From Anodontia alba (lineage: Eukaryota; Mollusca; Bivalvia; Lucinida; Lucinidae): a stretch of 64,000 nucleotides of DNA. Positions 11,770 through 25,356 of the stretch are shown in pieces (position 1 is the stretch's first letter; every line of letters begins with the position of its first letter). The stretch lies in the NCBI GenBank assembly GCA_964016985.1, contig OZ024828.1, positions 72,661,264 to 72,725,263 of the forward strand, written 5' to 3'. The notes under the pieces are model-generated. The model searched no databases. It was not told where the DNA came from and saw nothing but the letters and a program-made list of their open reading frames with translations. Both the position numbers and the translations under genes were made by a program.

Positions 11770-13109
11770 CGAGGGATGTTTGGAAAGTCCTGAAACTTGT
11801 GGCGCGTTATGGCGGTTACACTCACCATTCCAAATTCGACTAGTCCAGCCCCTCAAAGTATTCACCTTTGACCTCAACACATTTTTTTCAAGCGTTTAAT
11901 CCAGTTTTTGAGTGCGCTTTTGTAGTCACATTTAGGTACACTGTCTGTGCATTGACATAACGCTTTTTCGACAGCTGTGCAGATTTCGATTTTGCGTCCA
12001 CTAAGGCACTTTTTGATAACAGGATTCAACTTGAAGTCACATGGTGCAAGATCTGGACTGTACGCGGGATGTGGTAAAGTTTTAAATCCTTGTGTTTTCA
12101 AATAGTCCTGCACCTCGGCTGAGCAGTGGACAGGGGCGTTGTCATGGCGAAGCTTCAGGCTCCGAACCCCGGTTCGTGGACGCGTCGCCATATAGTGGTT
12201 AACAACAACAGGTAGAACTTGTTCAGCGTAATAGATACCAGTGACAGTCTTGTGTTTAGGAACTGGAATTCTGGCCGCAATTCCTCTAGCGTCAAAGAAT
12301 AATGCGTATAAAACACGTTTAACAGATCTGGATCTACGGGAAATTTGGGGCCTAGCCCCGTTTTCTCCAATCCAAACTTTGTTATTCTTCTTTCCTTCAG
12401 GTTCAAAGAATGATATCCATGTTTCATCACCTGTTACGATTTCACACAAACGTTTATCATTATATCCATCATATATTTGTTATAATTCCGAAGCGATTTT
12501 CACTTGCCTGTCCTTTTCAGCTCGGCTTAAGAGGTGGGATACCCAACGCGCACATATCTTGCGTAGTCCTAATCTTTGCTCTAAAATCAAAAACACCGCC
12601 GACGAATTAATACTCAATGACAGAAATCTCATCCACTGTATAACGAGCGTCCTTATCTAGCAGATGTTTGACGGCAGTGACGTCATCTTCACTGAACACT
12701 GACATGGGACGTTGTGAACGGGGGTCATCTTCAAGGGACTCCCTTCCCTGCTTAAATCGCAAGAACCATCTTGTAATTGTGATATATGACGCAGCTTGAC
12801 TTCCATAAATAGTGTCTAGATCGGCTTTAATATCTATCCGTTGGCGTAACCCCTAATAATGTACGAATTTTGATATAAGCCCTTTGATCCTCGAGAGCCA
12901 TAACTGCTGAATTTATCGAAAATTTGGTCAATAGCAAAACCCTTGCATGAAACGCCTCGAATTTATACATGCGAGTTTGCATCTGCACGTGAGTTTTATA
13001 TACCATGTTCTAGATTGAAGAAGTAGCTTTCCGTGTATGTGCTATTTATGAAATCCATGCTGAGTTCGGAAATATCGTGCGGGTTTCAGGACTTTCCAAA
13101 TGACCCTCG
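11770..13109 (-). mobile_element. Mariner transposon, degraded, copy 2
   Basis: Starts CGAGGGATGTTTGGAAAG and ends CTTTCCAAATGACCCTCG, flanked by TA. The minus-strand frame 11874-12449 (about 191 residues) keeps TGDETW, HDNAPVH and SPDLAPCD. It is shorter than in copies 1 and 3 because an extra T in a T-run near 11882-11888 shifts the C-terminal tail. Confidence 0.92.
11874..12449 (-). pseudogene. Mariner transposase C-terminal part, copy 2
   Basis: Carries the same catalytic region as the unit-1 copy and all three catalytic Asp, but the frame terminates early after IKRLKKMC because of a one-base insertion in a T-run. The N-terminal half is broken. Confidence 0.87.
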
Positions 13110-14333
13110 TATTTGAATAGGCGTGTTTTCGTAATGAGACTTAAACCGGTACAGTATAAATTAGTGTCTGTTATTGTACCTCCAGCTTCAGGCTTGCCCG
13201 TCCGTTCTTTCGTCGGTTTATTCGTTCGTACGTCATGCTTTTGAGACCTCTCATATCTTTGTAGCCACGATGCTATAGGATTTTGAAATTTGATATATGC
13301 ATTGGAAAAAAAGCTGAACGTATTTTTTTTCTTTTCTGTCAGATTCGTAAAAACGGAGTTAGACTCCTTTTCAGATTTGGGCATTTTAGCGAATGAAAAT
13401 CTTGTAAGCAAAGTGTCTTAGGAACCACTTGAGTTAGGCCCACAAAATTTTGTGAGTCGTTTGAAACATGTGTAGACGACCTGATTACACTTTGTTATAC
13501 GTGTATAAATATTTGATCAAATTATGCCCCCTTTTCAGACAGGTATTTTAGCATAAGAAACTCTTGTAAGCAAACTATTTTAAGAACCCCTAGAGCTAGG
13601 TGCATGAAATTTTGCAGGCAATCATGTATCATAGTGAAGATGACCTGATTAATTTGGTATAATTTCATTAGTAATGTCCAAATTATACCACTTTACAAAC
13701 TTAAGTATTGTAGCGCCTTTGCGACATAATGTCAGAGTAATGCCCCTTTCCAACTATGATATTTTGTATGGGCAAGCATTTAAATATAGTTGGGGGCAAA
13801 GTGATTCACAAACACATTTCTAGTGACTCATTATGTCTTACCAGACATTACCTAAGTGTGAAAGAAAATGGTCAGCTATTAGTAATTCCTGTCAATCAAA
13901 TGTGATGTCATACTGTCTAATATAGCATAGACCACTCTAACGACTTATCGGAGCTCTTCACTCATCCAAAGTTAGACCTTAGCAAATAATCAGGTACAGG
14001 CGATGTGGCATTTTATTGTCCATATCCTGTCTTTTAACCTTTACCACTCTCGCTAATTCAGCAGACAACAAATTGGAGATATTTCTTTCTTATTTTACCC
14101 AGAAAACAGGATCGGACAGTCCATGTAAATTGTCTCCCTAACAATTTGCATGATATGTCAAATCCTGTTTCTTTGAAAAAAAATAAGGAAGATATTTCAA
14201 ATGTCGTCTGCTGAAATGTTTACCTGGAGTGCTACGTCTTAAATTGGTTCTTTGTTTTCCGATGCCATTGCGTACCGTATGTGTCAGTCTGCAGTTTGCT
14301 AATGTAATGTTTTGTTGTTGATGTTTGTTTCAG

Positions 14334-14441
14334 CTTGTACTTGTCCTGCGGGTGAAGAATGTACAATAAATGGCGACTGCGTTTGTGGTAATGGTACTGT
14401 TAGAGATGGTTCTGCCTGCGTTGTGTGTGATCCATCTCTAG
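14334..14441 (+). CDS. Exon A2, 7-Cys EGF-like module
   Basis: Acceptor TTTCAG and donor GTACGT, 108 bp. The peptide matches A1 except that the last residues read DPSL instead of DPTL. The intron just upstream has a 6-bp insertion (TTGATG) near the polypyrimidine tract relative to A1 and A3. Confidence 0.8.
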
Positions 14442-14897
14442 GTACGTATAATACTTTTGCTCCTATTTACAGTAGTGTATCCAGAACACAATTATTTAAC
14501 ACATACTTGAAATGTTTTCCTAGTATCGCTTCTAAAATATGGGTGACTGTTAAAGAAAAGTATTTGCTTGCAGAGCGAGCAAATTCTTCCCTAAAAGTGT
14601 AATATTTCCTACTTTGGAAGCGATAAGCTCTGTGGAAAAGAAGCAAAACATTTTTTTATTATATACAAAGTAATGAAATATAGAGAATTATTAATGAAAT
14701 AAAATGCATATTTCGAAAAAGTGATATTTTCACTAGTGAAAATATAAAACTTATATTTTCACTCCTCTGAGCAGTGAAAAATATAAGATTTGGAACTACT
14801 TTTTTTCTTATTTCCATTAATGGTCAAAGGGGAGCAACTCAAATTTTGCAAGATTTGCATCTCTTCTATCGAAAGTGATGTATATAATAAAAAGAAA

Positions 14898-15072
14898 ATT
14901 CAAATGTTTGGAGTGAATATGACTTTTATTTCATCGAGTGAAGTGAAAAAATGTATATTTCTTCGGCACTTATGAAATATACATTTTTTCACTTCACTCG
15001 GCACTCATGAAATATACATTTTTTCACTTCACTCAATGAAATAAAAGTCATATTCACTCCAAACATTTGAAT
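14898..15072. repeat. Foldback / hairpin element, copy 2
   Basis: Same long inverted arms as 4503-4714 but about 37 bp shorter, because one internal GAAATATACATTTTTTCACT segment is missing. Confidence 0.83.
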
Positions 15073-15775
15073 ATCCTCTATTAGTAGATTTCTCTTAAAA
15101 GCCAATATGTTTCTTGTGTATAACACGCATGCCATGTATGTTACGCAGGTTTTGATAGAACATCAGGTCACGTTAGTCCTTTGAAAGTACTGGGCTCATA
15201 CATCATATGTGAAAAAGTAATTCCGATTCAACTCTGCAAGTGGATGAATGCAATGTTATATTGTTCTTTATTCCTTACGAATATATATAATTTCAGTTTG
15301 AGACATCTGTTTGTATTTTAAACACATTCCTATTTACGATTTTAATGATTAATGACTTTTTAAGGAAATACTTGTTAGGATGAAATCAACAAGAACTTTA
15401 ATTTATTACCTACCATAAACTTAAATTAAACCCATTATAACTTTATCGCTATATTTGTCTTTGCTCGTAAATACCAATGGTTTGCTTAAAATTATGAAAT
15501 TGAGCAACAACTTCAGAAACGTACTTGCGGACAAGTACGCCCTGCGAAGATTCAAATCAGCCTTCGCATTCTCGTAATCTGATCAGAATCTTCACTGGGC
15601 GCAATTTAGATAGCCAAAGATCCAAAGCTTCTTCATGCGGATGCACAGGCTGATCTCAGCCTTCGTTAGGCGCACATGTCAGAAGGTACATTTTCTCATG
15701 TTGCGGCTCAATTATGAAATGTCGATATGATATGAGTGAAAAACCAATCAATACTATGTTTCAAATTTACTTCAG

Positions 15776-15868
15776 CTTGTAATCCTACGTGCACGGCTCC
15801 TGAAGTATGCTGTGGCGGTACATGCATGTGTATAACTCCAAATGTTATTGTTGGCGGAACATGTCAAT
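15776..15868 (+). CDS. Exon B2, 7-Cys EGF-like module
   Basis: Acceptor CTTCAG, donor GTAAGA, 93 bp. It encodes CNPTCTAPEVCCGGTCMC and then ITPNVIVGGTCQ. One nonsynonymous difference from B1 (Thr for Ala at residue 4 from the first Cys). Confidence 0.78.
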
Positions 15869-16482
15869 GTAAGACTGTCTTCATTACCTTCCTAACGTAT
15901 TACTTACCCTTATAACTCTGGTGTCCGAAATAGACTTCCATCTCTGCATTAAGTCACATCCATCGCTGCCAAAAGGGTGACAGTTTTAAATCAAGAAATG
16001 AATGGCAAACCGTGTAGATCCTAATAAGATGGCTCATGTGGATCTACATTGTTTATAAAGGTATCTGTCTTGGTCTACAGGGCTGAAATTGTAAACTCTA
16101 CTGCGTAGCAGTTTGACCAATAGCCGATGCACATGTCTTTATAATACCGTATGCTAACTGTGCATTTATATTTTCAAAAATTACTGGAAAATTGTGTATT
16201 TAAATATGTATATATATATATATAATTACGACAAAAAGTTAAAAGCATTTAAATATGTATATATATAATTACTACAAACTTAAAAGCAAGGTTAACAGAG
16301 GACCTGATGAGCGGAAAATTTATTATTGCCAGCCTTATATATTCTTTCTGAAGTATGCATTTAGGGTGTGCATTTGAAGCACCTTGATAAATCGAGGCTA
16401 TTCTAATGAGTACCCATCAGTCTTTTTGTCGGTGAAGAAAAAAGCAGGAAAAAGAGAGTGACTGATCCTAATTTGAGATATG

Positions 16483-16722
16483 TATACCCCATATGAGGTA
16501 CGTCGGGTGACTTCGCCATCCAGAAAAGGGAAATTGACTATATCAAAATCAAAATCGTCCCGTTTATCATAAATTTTGGTGAAAACTGTACCATTAGATA
16601 TACAATTCAAATCCAAAAAAGGTGCCTCGGTATCGGAAGAATTTGCTCTATTTGATTGAAGTTCTGTAGGGTATATGTGGTCCACCATTTGGTCAAAGTA
16701 AATATTGTCAATATTTAATAAA
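16483..16722 (-). mobile_element. Penelope-type RT fragment (family 1), in unit 2
   Basis: Counterpart of 6123-6375. The minus strand reads YFDQMVDHIYPTELQ, APFLDLNCISNGTV, DDFDFDIVNFPFLDG and SYGVYISQ. It is slightly better preserved than in unit 1. Confidence 0.75.
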
Positions 16723-19700
16723 TATTCTCGGGGTTTATGGTTATGACCGTACAAGGTAGCATAACTTTGATAAATACCGTGATTGACTTCCCTAAATTTA
16801 TCCGAGCTTTTATCCCTGACCTACACATATGTAAGTTTCAGGAATATCCCATCAAAACTGAAGGACTTATGGTGATGAAAGGTCAGAAACAGGCATTTTC
16901 AGCAGTCAAGATAGTTTGACATTGCCAGTTTTCGAAGTACCGTAGCTGTTAACCTGACCTACATATACCTAAGTTTCAAGAGGATCTGGTCAAAATTTAG
17001 GGCAAAACGCTGTAACCCGACCGAACCTGTCTCAAACCCCTACCCACTCTAACTAAAACCAGAGGACCATTCGTCCTGAAACACTCACCTGACTGCTAAA
17101 GAAATGTTAAAATTTTGCCTCAGGGCAGGGCCACACAATCCCTATGGGGAAAATTTTGATGTCAGTGTATAACTTTTGAATTTCATTGTGACCAACTGCT
17201 GCGAGTTAAACAGAATCTCTTTGAACTGTTATTATTATTTTCTTTTTTTAATTGTTTTCATTATATTATACATGTGTATATTCCCAGGGCAGGACACATA
17301 ACCCACTGGGGGCAGAATTTTGATGACAACAGATACCCTCTGTCATTGTTGCGCACTGTTGCAAGTTTCAGTTTTTTTCCCTGTGATTTTCTACATTTTT
17401 TTTATTATTTCTATACAATAATATAGCCCAAGAGCATGGCACATAACCCCTGGGGCCAGAATTTTAATGTCAGTAGATACCCTCTGTCTCAATATAGCAC
17501 CACAAGAATACCGATTTGTTTCTGCGAAATAATTAAAATTCTAACGCGATAACTTATTTTGTTGCAAAAAATATAAATATTGAATACCTTCGCTTCTTCT
17601 GTTGTTGCGCAGTATAATCCACCTGTGTAAATATTAAACAGAGTATTCCTTGGAAAACCAGAAATAAAACACCATTTTAATCACTGTTTACTATTTATCG
17701 TTGACCTGTACAGGCCAATAACTCGCGTCATAAAACTACATATATGGATCATATAATGTATGAGCAAAAAGTCAATACACTAACGAATAATTAAAAGAAA
17801 ACTACCAAAACAATTCTGTGGACATAAAATGTTCTCCGTATCTTTTCAGTATTTTGTGGCTGGTAATGTCAAGGTCACTCCTTGTTCCCGTCCCTATTTG
17901 AAAAACCGGTTTGGATACTTTGTCAGTCAATAAAATCTCTGTATAGAAATGCACGATCGTCTTTACAAATCGATTTGCTTCTTAGTAGGCTCACGAAAGC
18001 GTAGATCTTGACCTACTTGGACTTTAAATAATAGATGTGTCTCTACTAACCCGACTGACCCTGTTTTTGACAACAGACTGCGTTTTGATATGGCTTTTGT
18101 AACATACTGAAGCTTGAAGGATATGCAAACTCTCGCTTTATCATATTTTTACAGAAGTGTGCCATTGTAGGTGTCAATACCGATTGTAAAAATAAAAAAT
18201 AAATGGCGGCCACCATATGGTTCAGCAGTCTACACACAGTACTCTGCACTCGGCGCCTGCATTCATCTACTCACCTTTTTCGGGGCTTGTCTATTTTGCT
18301 CCTTTCGGTGGGAGAAAATAGTCTTTCAATAGTCGTTTCGCCCACTGTCCGTCCCGCCCCCACATTAGTTATGCAAAACTGGTGGATATTGGGAGTGTTA
18401 CTTGCTGCATGGTTTCACAATGATATTCACTTCACCCTCAGCCATGCTCCATAAGTGGCATAAAATGTATGCTACGTTTATTTTAGTCCATATTAAAAGC
18501 CGAGAACAAGACAAAAGTCGAACGTGGGAACTGCGCGCAAGTAAATAGTTTCCGTTTAGATTTTCGTTCTGTCCCCAGGTTTTTCAATAGACTGTTTCGA
18601 AAAGAACAAAGAATAAACCCACTACACATTGCATACTAATATCAACAATAGTTACTTGAAAATAGGCTATCAAAACAATAGGTATTGGCATCATCAGTAG
18701 TAATGACAGTGCACATTGTCACTTTTTTGAACGGCAGTTACCAGGTTTGAGAACGATGTTTTGTACACAGAAAAAGGTGCACAAAAATGTGAGAATAAAA
18801 CATTTGATAAGTATTTTCAAACTAATCGAACATATTATTTTATCCGATGCAGTGTTATGGAACAAGTATACATGTAACATCTCGCCGATCATTCTACACA
18901 TAATGGAGATCGATCATCTTAAATTTGTTTAAAGTATCACTTTTCCAAAGTCGCCATTGAGGTTTAGACGGTTCTCTTCCAACTCACCACGTGAACAAAA
19001 AGATTTTTTTCGTGTTTTGCAATATTTTTTTACAAACTAACGTACCTTTTCCCTCACATTTATTGTGTATAGTACGAAACCGTTTTTGTTATATCTTAAC
19101 ACTGAAAAGGAATTTGCAAAGTGAAAACAGCACAAAAAAAAAGTTCATTTACGTCCCGTTTATAGAACAGTTCCTCTACATTTCCTTATATATTCGAAAT
19201 TACAGGCATGCCATTTTTAAAAATAGATAGATATCAAAATATTAATCTGCTTCACCTAGTATGTGAAGTATTTTATGATTTTATAAAAAAGTATGTTCAT
19301 CACTACCAATATGGCTGGCCATTTGTCCATAAGCGCCATTTTTAAATGTCAATCTAAAATCACCATGGATTACTCAAGGTTTCTCATATTTCCTGTTTAT
19401 TAAAAATTTGGAAATTATGACAGTCAGGTAGAGTTTTTATTCACCGTTAATCTGATTTTATTCAGATTTGAAGAACTTTCGTTGCATTTTCTCAGTCGAC
19501 CCAGTTATTTTTCGGAACGTTTGCAATGGCGATCCCGCAGGATCGCGTCATTTTTGACGTTCTTATCGACAGTGCCGCAGGATCACCTGACCTCGAATCC
19601 CGAGACGTTGCGGGTTTTCTTCCAGTTCCAACCACCCGGCGGGCTAGCGGGATGGCGGATAGCTGAGAATTATAAAAGGCAACCCGTAAAGTCAGTTTTC

Positions 19701-20099
19701 AGCTTCCATTTTGGGTTTCAGAGTGTAAACATCTTTACGTTTCGTCACTTAGGGTTTTCGGCCGTTTCAAGATATTTTAGTTCTAAAACGCAGACATTTG
19801 ATAGTAATTGTTTTCGGAATATATTAGCTTGAACACCAGACGGACAGAGAATCCTAATTTCATTTTTATTTAGCTAAAAAGAACAAAATCACTTCGACCT
19901 TTCGCAGCGCACATTGCGCTAGCCTTACGTATACTATTCAGCCATACATAATAAAAAAGGGTTTTGATTATTTTTTTTTTCTCTCAATCATGTTATCATT
20001 ATGAATTTTTCCAAATTGTTATAGTAATGGACCATGCCCCTTTTTTGTATGTTCCACGATGCATTTTACCCAGTCATTTTTCGGTCTTAATCATGTTAC

Positions 20100-20268
20100 A
20101 GTCAAACCTGTCCTAAAGGCTACTTGTATTAAGCAATCACCTGCCTTTAAAGACCATTATTTTATATTCCTCTAGAGACAAAGAAGTAGCTCTACCTATA
20201 TTAAAAGCACCTGTCTTAACTAACCAGTTTGACTTCCCCGTAGGTGCTTGCTTAACCCAGGTTTGAGT
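20100..20268. mobile_element. Small inverted-repeat element, unit 2
   Basis: Copy of 9778-9948 with the same AGTCAAACCTG / CAGGTTTGA ends. Confidence 0.55.
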
Positions 20269-20392
20269 TAACTTGTATTTTGTAATAGAGCCCTTACATT
20301 AGCATCTTACTCATACTTATTCATAAAAATCAGTAAAGATCTGGCATTCCATTTATCAAGTATTTCAGATGGATTGAAATGACAACATAACA

Positions 20393-20397
<5 letters not shown>

Positions 20398-20464
<67 letters not shown>
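20398..20464. repeat. (TA)n microsatellite
   Basis: A pure TA run, same relative position as 10075-10140. The short poly-T that follows it in unit 1 is absent here. Confidence 0.97.
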
Positions 20465-20467
<3 letters not shown>

Positions 20468-22084
20468 TAATTTATTAAATAAATTAGGTTTGGCACCACA
20501 TCTGTCTTCGTTCACTGTTCCAAGGACACAAGTGTTAGCAATTCCATAGAGCCTTTTTTTCTGCGTGGAAGCACACACTTTGCATAAAAGGCACTAGCTA
20601 ACCTAGGGTCTTTGTTGTCGAATTAGGCTTAAGTGGTCAATCAACAGCGAGGTCCGAGACCACTTGGGCTTAAGTGACATATATTCAACAAAAAGGCTGC
20701 TGAACAGAGGTGACAGACTACACAGGAAGAGAAAAGCACACCCATAACTCAGCGCACAACAATATGTTGTGAGTATACATAAGAAGTGCCTCTGTGAGGC
20801 GTTTCTAATGAGTAGATTAACATATTTTTTAGAAGTCATCAGAAAAATATCAGTACTTTTTGGTTGAAATAAGCAGCTTATCTGGATCTATGTTTTTCAT
20901 TCAATATTAAGACCGCCCCGCTAATAGGATTACTTTTAGGCAATAGCAGAGGTGGTCTTAATAGAGGAACTTTATCATAATTGTTCAGTCCACGTAGGGA
21001 GGCCTGAAGCCCATCAAAGGACCAGCGCAGAAACCCGTACAAATGAACCTGTTAACAGTTTGATGAAAGAAAGAGAGTTGGGTTACAAGTCGAAAGTCAG
21101 TGCAAAGCAAACCTACTCATAGAACGATACATTGTATCTAATATTGTGCTTTTGAGTGACCTCTTGAGTGAGAAGCTTGATGCAGGTAATACCGCAGTTC
21201 CCTCCCCCAGAACAACCGCAACGGTTTTAATGATGACTGATCCAAGGCGGCTTTTCTGTTTTATTTCCTCTTGACTACCCTGATTATCAACTGAGCCGGA
21301 TCAAGCGAAAAATTGCCTTCGTTCATGCGCAAAACGTGCGAAGTCATATCTTTTTGCACATGCGTAATTTCTGATCCGGAAATTTGCTCTCCATTAGAAC
21401 ATTCTATAGTAGCCAGTGACTGCGCGAGTGCGCAGGCTGATCAGTTTCCCAGAAAAAAAAACAGGTTTGAAAGCTGATGCCAATAGCCTTTAATGGTAAC
21501 AATGTGCATGAAATATCAGATCCTGTTTTTTTGGAAAAATAAGAACCTGTCATCAATTTGTCGGCTGCTGAATTAGCCCAGAGAGTGATAAAGGTTATAG
21601 TTTCAAATATACGTACTGTTTTCCTATAACGTGTTTCTAGTTTTGTCATAGATAAATGTTACTTTAACCCATTTACGTCGAGTGGACTATTCTACCACAA
21701 TTCTTTAGCCCGGTCTGTTTCCAATAGCAATGTGTCTGTTTTTTTTGGTTTTTATATTGTTATTATTGTTTTTTTCATTATCGCTGTCTTATAGAAGTTC
21801 TTGTAGCTAATGCAGCGTCTGATCTGGGTCTGCACTATTTGCCAATAACCCTTTTTGGGAATCTTCACATCACGAAAACATGCCTATATAATACTGACCC
21901 CCTAAAACCCCACTTCTATATAGTAAAACTGGGGTTTACAGGGATATACATATTTTTTTCTTATTTCAGCCCAAAAATATAGATAGTCGGTACTCCCCAC
22001 AATTTATGTTTTGAGTAGAATATAAAAAAATCAGAATTTTTTATCTGAAAAATTTCAGTTTTTGGTAGTAAAATTTTCAATATA

Positions 22085-23409
22085 CAAGGGACGTTTGGAA
22101 AGTCCTGAAACTTGTGGCGCGTTATGGCGGTTACACTCACCATTCCAAATTCGACTAGTCCAGCCCCTCAAAGTATTCACCTTTGACCTCAACGCATTTT
22201 TTCAAGCGTTTAATCCAGTTTTTGAGAGCGCTTTTATAGTCACATTTAGGTACACTGTCTGTGCATTGAAATAACGCTCTTTCGACAGCTGTGCAGATTT
22301 CGAATTTGCGTCCACTAAGGCACTTTTTGATAATAGGATTCAACTTGAAGTCACATGGTGCAAGATCTGGACTGTACGCGGGATGTGGTAAAGTTTTAAA
22401 TCCTTGTGTTTTCAAATAGTCCTGCACCACGGCTGAGCAGTGGACAGGGGCGTTGTCATGGCGAAGCGCAAGGCTCCGCACCCCGGTTCGTGGACGCGTC
22501 GCCATATAGTGGTTAACAACAACAGGTAGAACTTGTTCAGCGTAATGGATACCAGTGACAGTCTTGTGTTTAGGAACTGGAAGTCTGGCTACAATTCCTC
22601 TAGCGTCAAAGAATAATGCGTATAAAACACGTTTAACAGATCTGGATCTACGGGAAATGTGGGGCCTAGCCCCGTTTTCTCCAATCCAAACTTTGTTATT
22701 CTTCTTTCCTTCAGGTTCAAAGAATGATATCCATGTTTCATCACCTGTTACGATTTCACACAAACGTTTATCATTATATCCATCATATATTTGTTATAAT
22801 TCCGAAGCGATTTTCACTCGCCTGTCCTTTTCAGCTTGGCTTAATAGGTGGGATACCCAACGCGCACATATCTTGCGTAGTCCTAATCTTTGCTTCAAAA
22901 TCATAAACACCGCCAACGAATTAATGCTCAATGACAGAAATCTCATCCACTGTATAACGAGCGTCCTTATCTAGCAGATGTTTGACGACAGTGACGTCAT
23001 CTTCACTGAACTCTGACAAGGGACGTTGTGAACGGGGGTGATCTTCAAGGGACTCCCTTCCCTGCTTAAATCGAAAGAACCATCTTGTAATTGTGATATA
23101 TGACGCAGCTTGACTTCCATAAATAGTGTCTAGATCAGCTTTAATATCTATCCGTTGGCGTAACCCCTAATAATGTACGAATGTTGATCCTCGAGAGCCA
23201 TAACTGCAGAATATATCGAAAATTTGGTCAATAGCAAAGCCCTTGCATGAAAAGCCTCGAATTTATACATGCGAGTTTGCATCTGCACGTGAGTTTTATA
23301 TACCATGTTCAAGAGGGAAGAAGTATCTTTCCGTGCATGTGCTATTTATGAAATCCATGCTGAGCTCGGAAATATCGTGCGAGTTTCAGAACTTTCCAAA
23401 TGACCCTCG
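22085..23409 (-). mobile_element. Mariner transposon, degraded, copy 3
   Basis: Starts CAAGGGACGTTTGGAAAG (G to A at base 2 of the end) and ends CTTTCCAAATGACCCTCG. Compared with copies 1 and 2 it lacks a short segment near 23180 (TTTGATATAAGCCC). The catalytic frame is intact, the N-terminal region is broken. Confidence 0.92.
22155..22763 (-). pseudogene. Mariner transposase C-terminal part, copy 3
   Basis: A frame of about 200 residues with TGDETW, HDNAPVH and SPDLAPCD, ending KGEYFEGLD as in copy 1. It differs from the other copies by scattered substitutions such as IARLPVPK and LALRHDN. No upstream start or DNA-binding half remains in frame. Confidence 0.87.
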
Positions 23410-24639
23410 TATTTGAATAGGCGTATTTTCGTAATGAGACTTAAACCGGTACAGTATAAATTAGCGTCTGTTAGTGTGCCTCCAGCTTCAGGCTTGTCCG
23501 TCCGTTCTTTCGTCCGTTTATTCGTTCGTACGTCATGCTTTTGAGACCTCTCATATCTTTGTAGCCACGATGCTATAGGATTTTGAAATTTGATATATGT
23601 ATTGGAAAAAAAATCTGAACGTATTTTTTTTCTTTTCTGTCAGATTCGTAAAAACGGAGTTAGACCCCTTTTCAGATTTGGGCATTTTAGCGAATGAAAA
23701 TCTTGTAAGCAAAGTGTCTAAGGAACCACTTGAGTTAGGCCCACAATGTTTTGTGAGTAGTTTGAAACATATGTGTAGACGACCTGATTACATTTTGTTA
23801 TACGTGTATAAATATTTGATCAAATTATGCCCCCTTTTCAGACAGGTATTTTAGCATAAGAAACTCTTGTAAGCAAACTATTTTAAGAACCCATAGAGCT
23901 AGGTGCATGAAATTTTGCAGGCAATCATGTATCATAGTGAAGATGACCTGATTAATTTGGTATAATTTCATTAGTAATGTCCAAATTATACCACTTTACA
24001 AAGTTAAGTATTCTAGCGCCTTCGTGACATAATGTCAGAGTAATGCTCCTTTCCAACTATGATATTTTGTATGGGCAAGCATTTAAATATAGTTGGGGGG
24101 CATAGTGATTTACAAACACATTTCTAGTGACTCATTATGTCTTACCAGACATTACCTAAGTGTGAAAGAAAATGGTAAGCTATTAGTAATTCCTGTCAAT
24201 CAAATGTGATGTCATACTGTCCAATATAGCATAGACCAATCAAACGTCTTATCGGAGCTCTTCACTCATCCAAAGTTAGACCTTAGCAAATAATCAGGTA
24301 CAGGCGATGTGGCATTTTATTGTCCATATCCTGTCTTTTAACCTTTACCACTCTCTTAGCTAATTCAGCAGACAACAAATTGGAGATATTTCTTTCTTAT
24401 TTTACCCAGAAAACAGGATCGGACAGTCCATGTAAATTGTCTCCCTAAGAAGACAATTTGCATGATATATCAAATCCTGTTTCTTTGAAAAAAAATAAGA
24501 AAGATATTTCAAATGTCGTCTGCTGAAATGTTTATCTGGAGTGCTACGTCTTAAATTGGTTCTTTGTTTTCCGATGCCATAGCGTTCCGTATGTGTCAGT
24601 CTGCAGTTTGCTAATGTAATGTTTTGTTGTTTGTTTCAG

Positions 24640-24747
24640 CTTGTACTTGTCCTGCGGGTGAAGAATGTACAATAAATGGCGACTGTGTTTGTGGTAATGG
24701 TACTGTTAGAGATGGTTCTGCCTGCGTTGTGTGTGATCCAACTCTAG
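24640..24747 (+). CDS. Exon A3, 7-Cys EGF-like module
   Basis: Acceptor TTTCAG, donor GTACGT, 108 bp. It encodes the same peptide as A1, ending DPTL. Confidence 0.8.
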
Positions 24748-25205
24748 GTACGTATAATACTTTTGCTCCTATTTACAGTAGTGTATCCAGAACACAATTA
24801 TTTAACACATACTTGAAATGTTTTCCCTAGTATCGCTTCTAAAATATGGGCGACTGTTAAAGAAAAGTATTTGCTTGCAGAGGGAGCAAATTCTTCCCTA
24901 AAAGTGTAATATTTCCTACTTTGGAAGCGATAAGCCCTGTAGAAAAGAAGCAAAACATTTTTTATTATATACAAAGTAATGAAATATAGAGAATTATTAA
25001 TGAAATAAAATGAATATATTTCGAAAAAGTTATATTTTCACTAGTGAAAATATAAAACTTATATTTTCACTCCTCTGAGCATTGAACAATATAAGATCCG
25101 GAACTACTTTTTTTCTTATTTTCATTAATGGTCAAAGGGGAGCAACTCAAATTTTGCAAGATTTGCATCTCTTCTATCGAAAGTGATGTATATAATAAAA
25201 AGAAA

Positions 25206-25356
25206 ATTCAAATGTTTGGAGTGAATATGACTTTTATTTCATGCCTTCGGCACTAATGAAATATACATTTTTTCACTTCACTCGGGACTCATGAAATATA
25301 CATTTTTTCACTTCACTCGATGAAATAAAAGTCATATTCACTCCAAACATTTGAAT
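25206..25356. repeat. Foldback / hairpin element, copy 3
   Basis: Shortest version. The left arm keeps ATTCAAATGTTTGGAGTGAA through TTTATTTCAT but has lost the following CGAGTGAAGTGAAAAA part, so the hairpin stem is reduced to about 37 bp. Confidence 0.8.

Larger units (their letters stand above)
11552..13135. mobile_element. MITE split by mariner (copy 2)
   Basis: Both terminal inverted repeats are intact here: CATCACGAAAACATGCCTA at the left and GAATAGGCGTGTTTTCGTAA followed by TG at the right. It carries the mariner described below at the same internal TA as in copy 1. Confidence 0.78.
10383..20695. repeat. 10.3-kb tandem unit, copy 2
   Basis: Collinear with copy 1 over its whole length (10313 bp here), differing by scattered point changes and short indels, many in homopolymers and TA runs. 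It holds exons A2 and B2 and the same transposon insertions at the same relative positions. Outside these, 10383-11551, 13136-14333, 14442-14897, 15073-15775, 15869-16482, 16723-20099 and 20269-20397 show nothing that looks like a gene. Confidence 0.93.
21868..23435. mobile_element. MITE split by mariner (copy 3)
   Basis: TIRs CATCACGAAAACATGCCTAT and GAATAGGCGTATTTTCGTAA followed by TG. Same nested arrangement as copies 1 and 2. Confidence 0.77.
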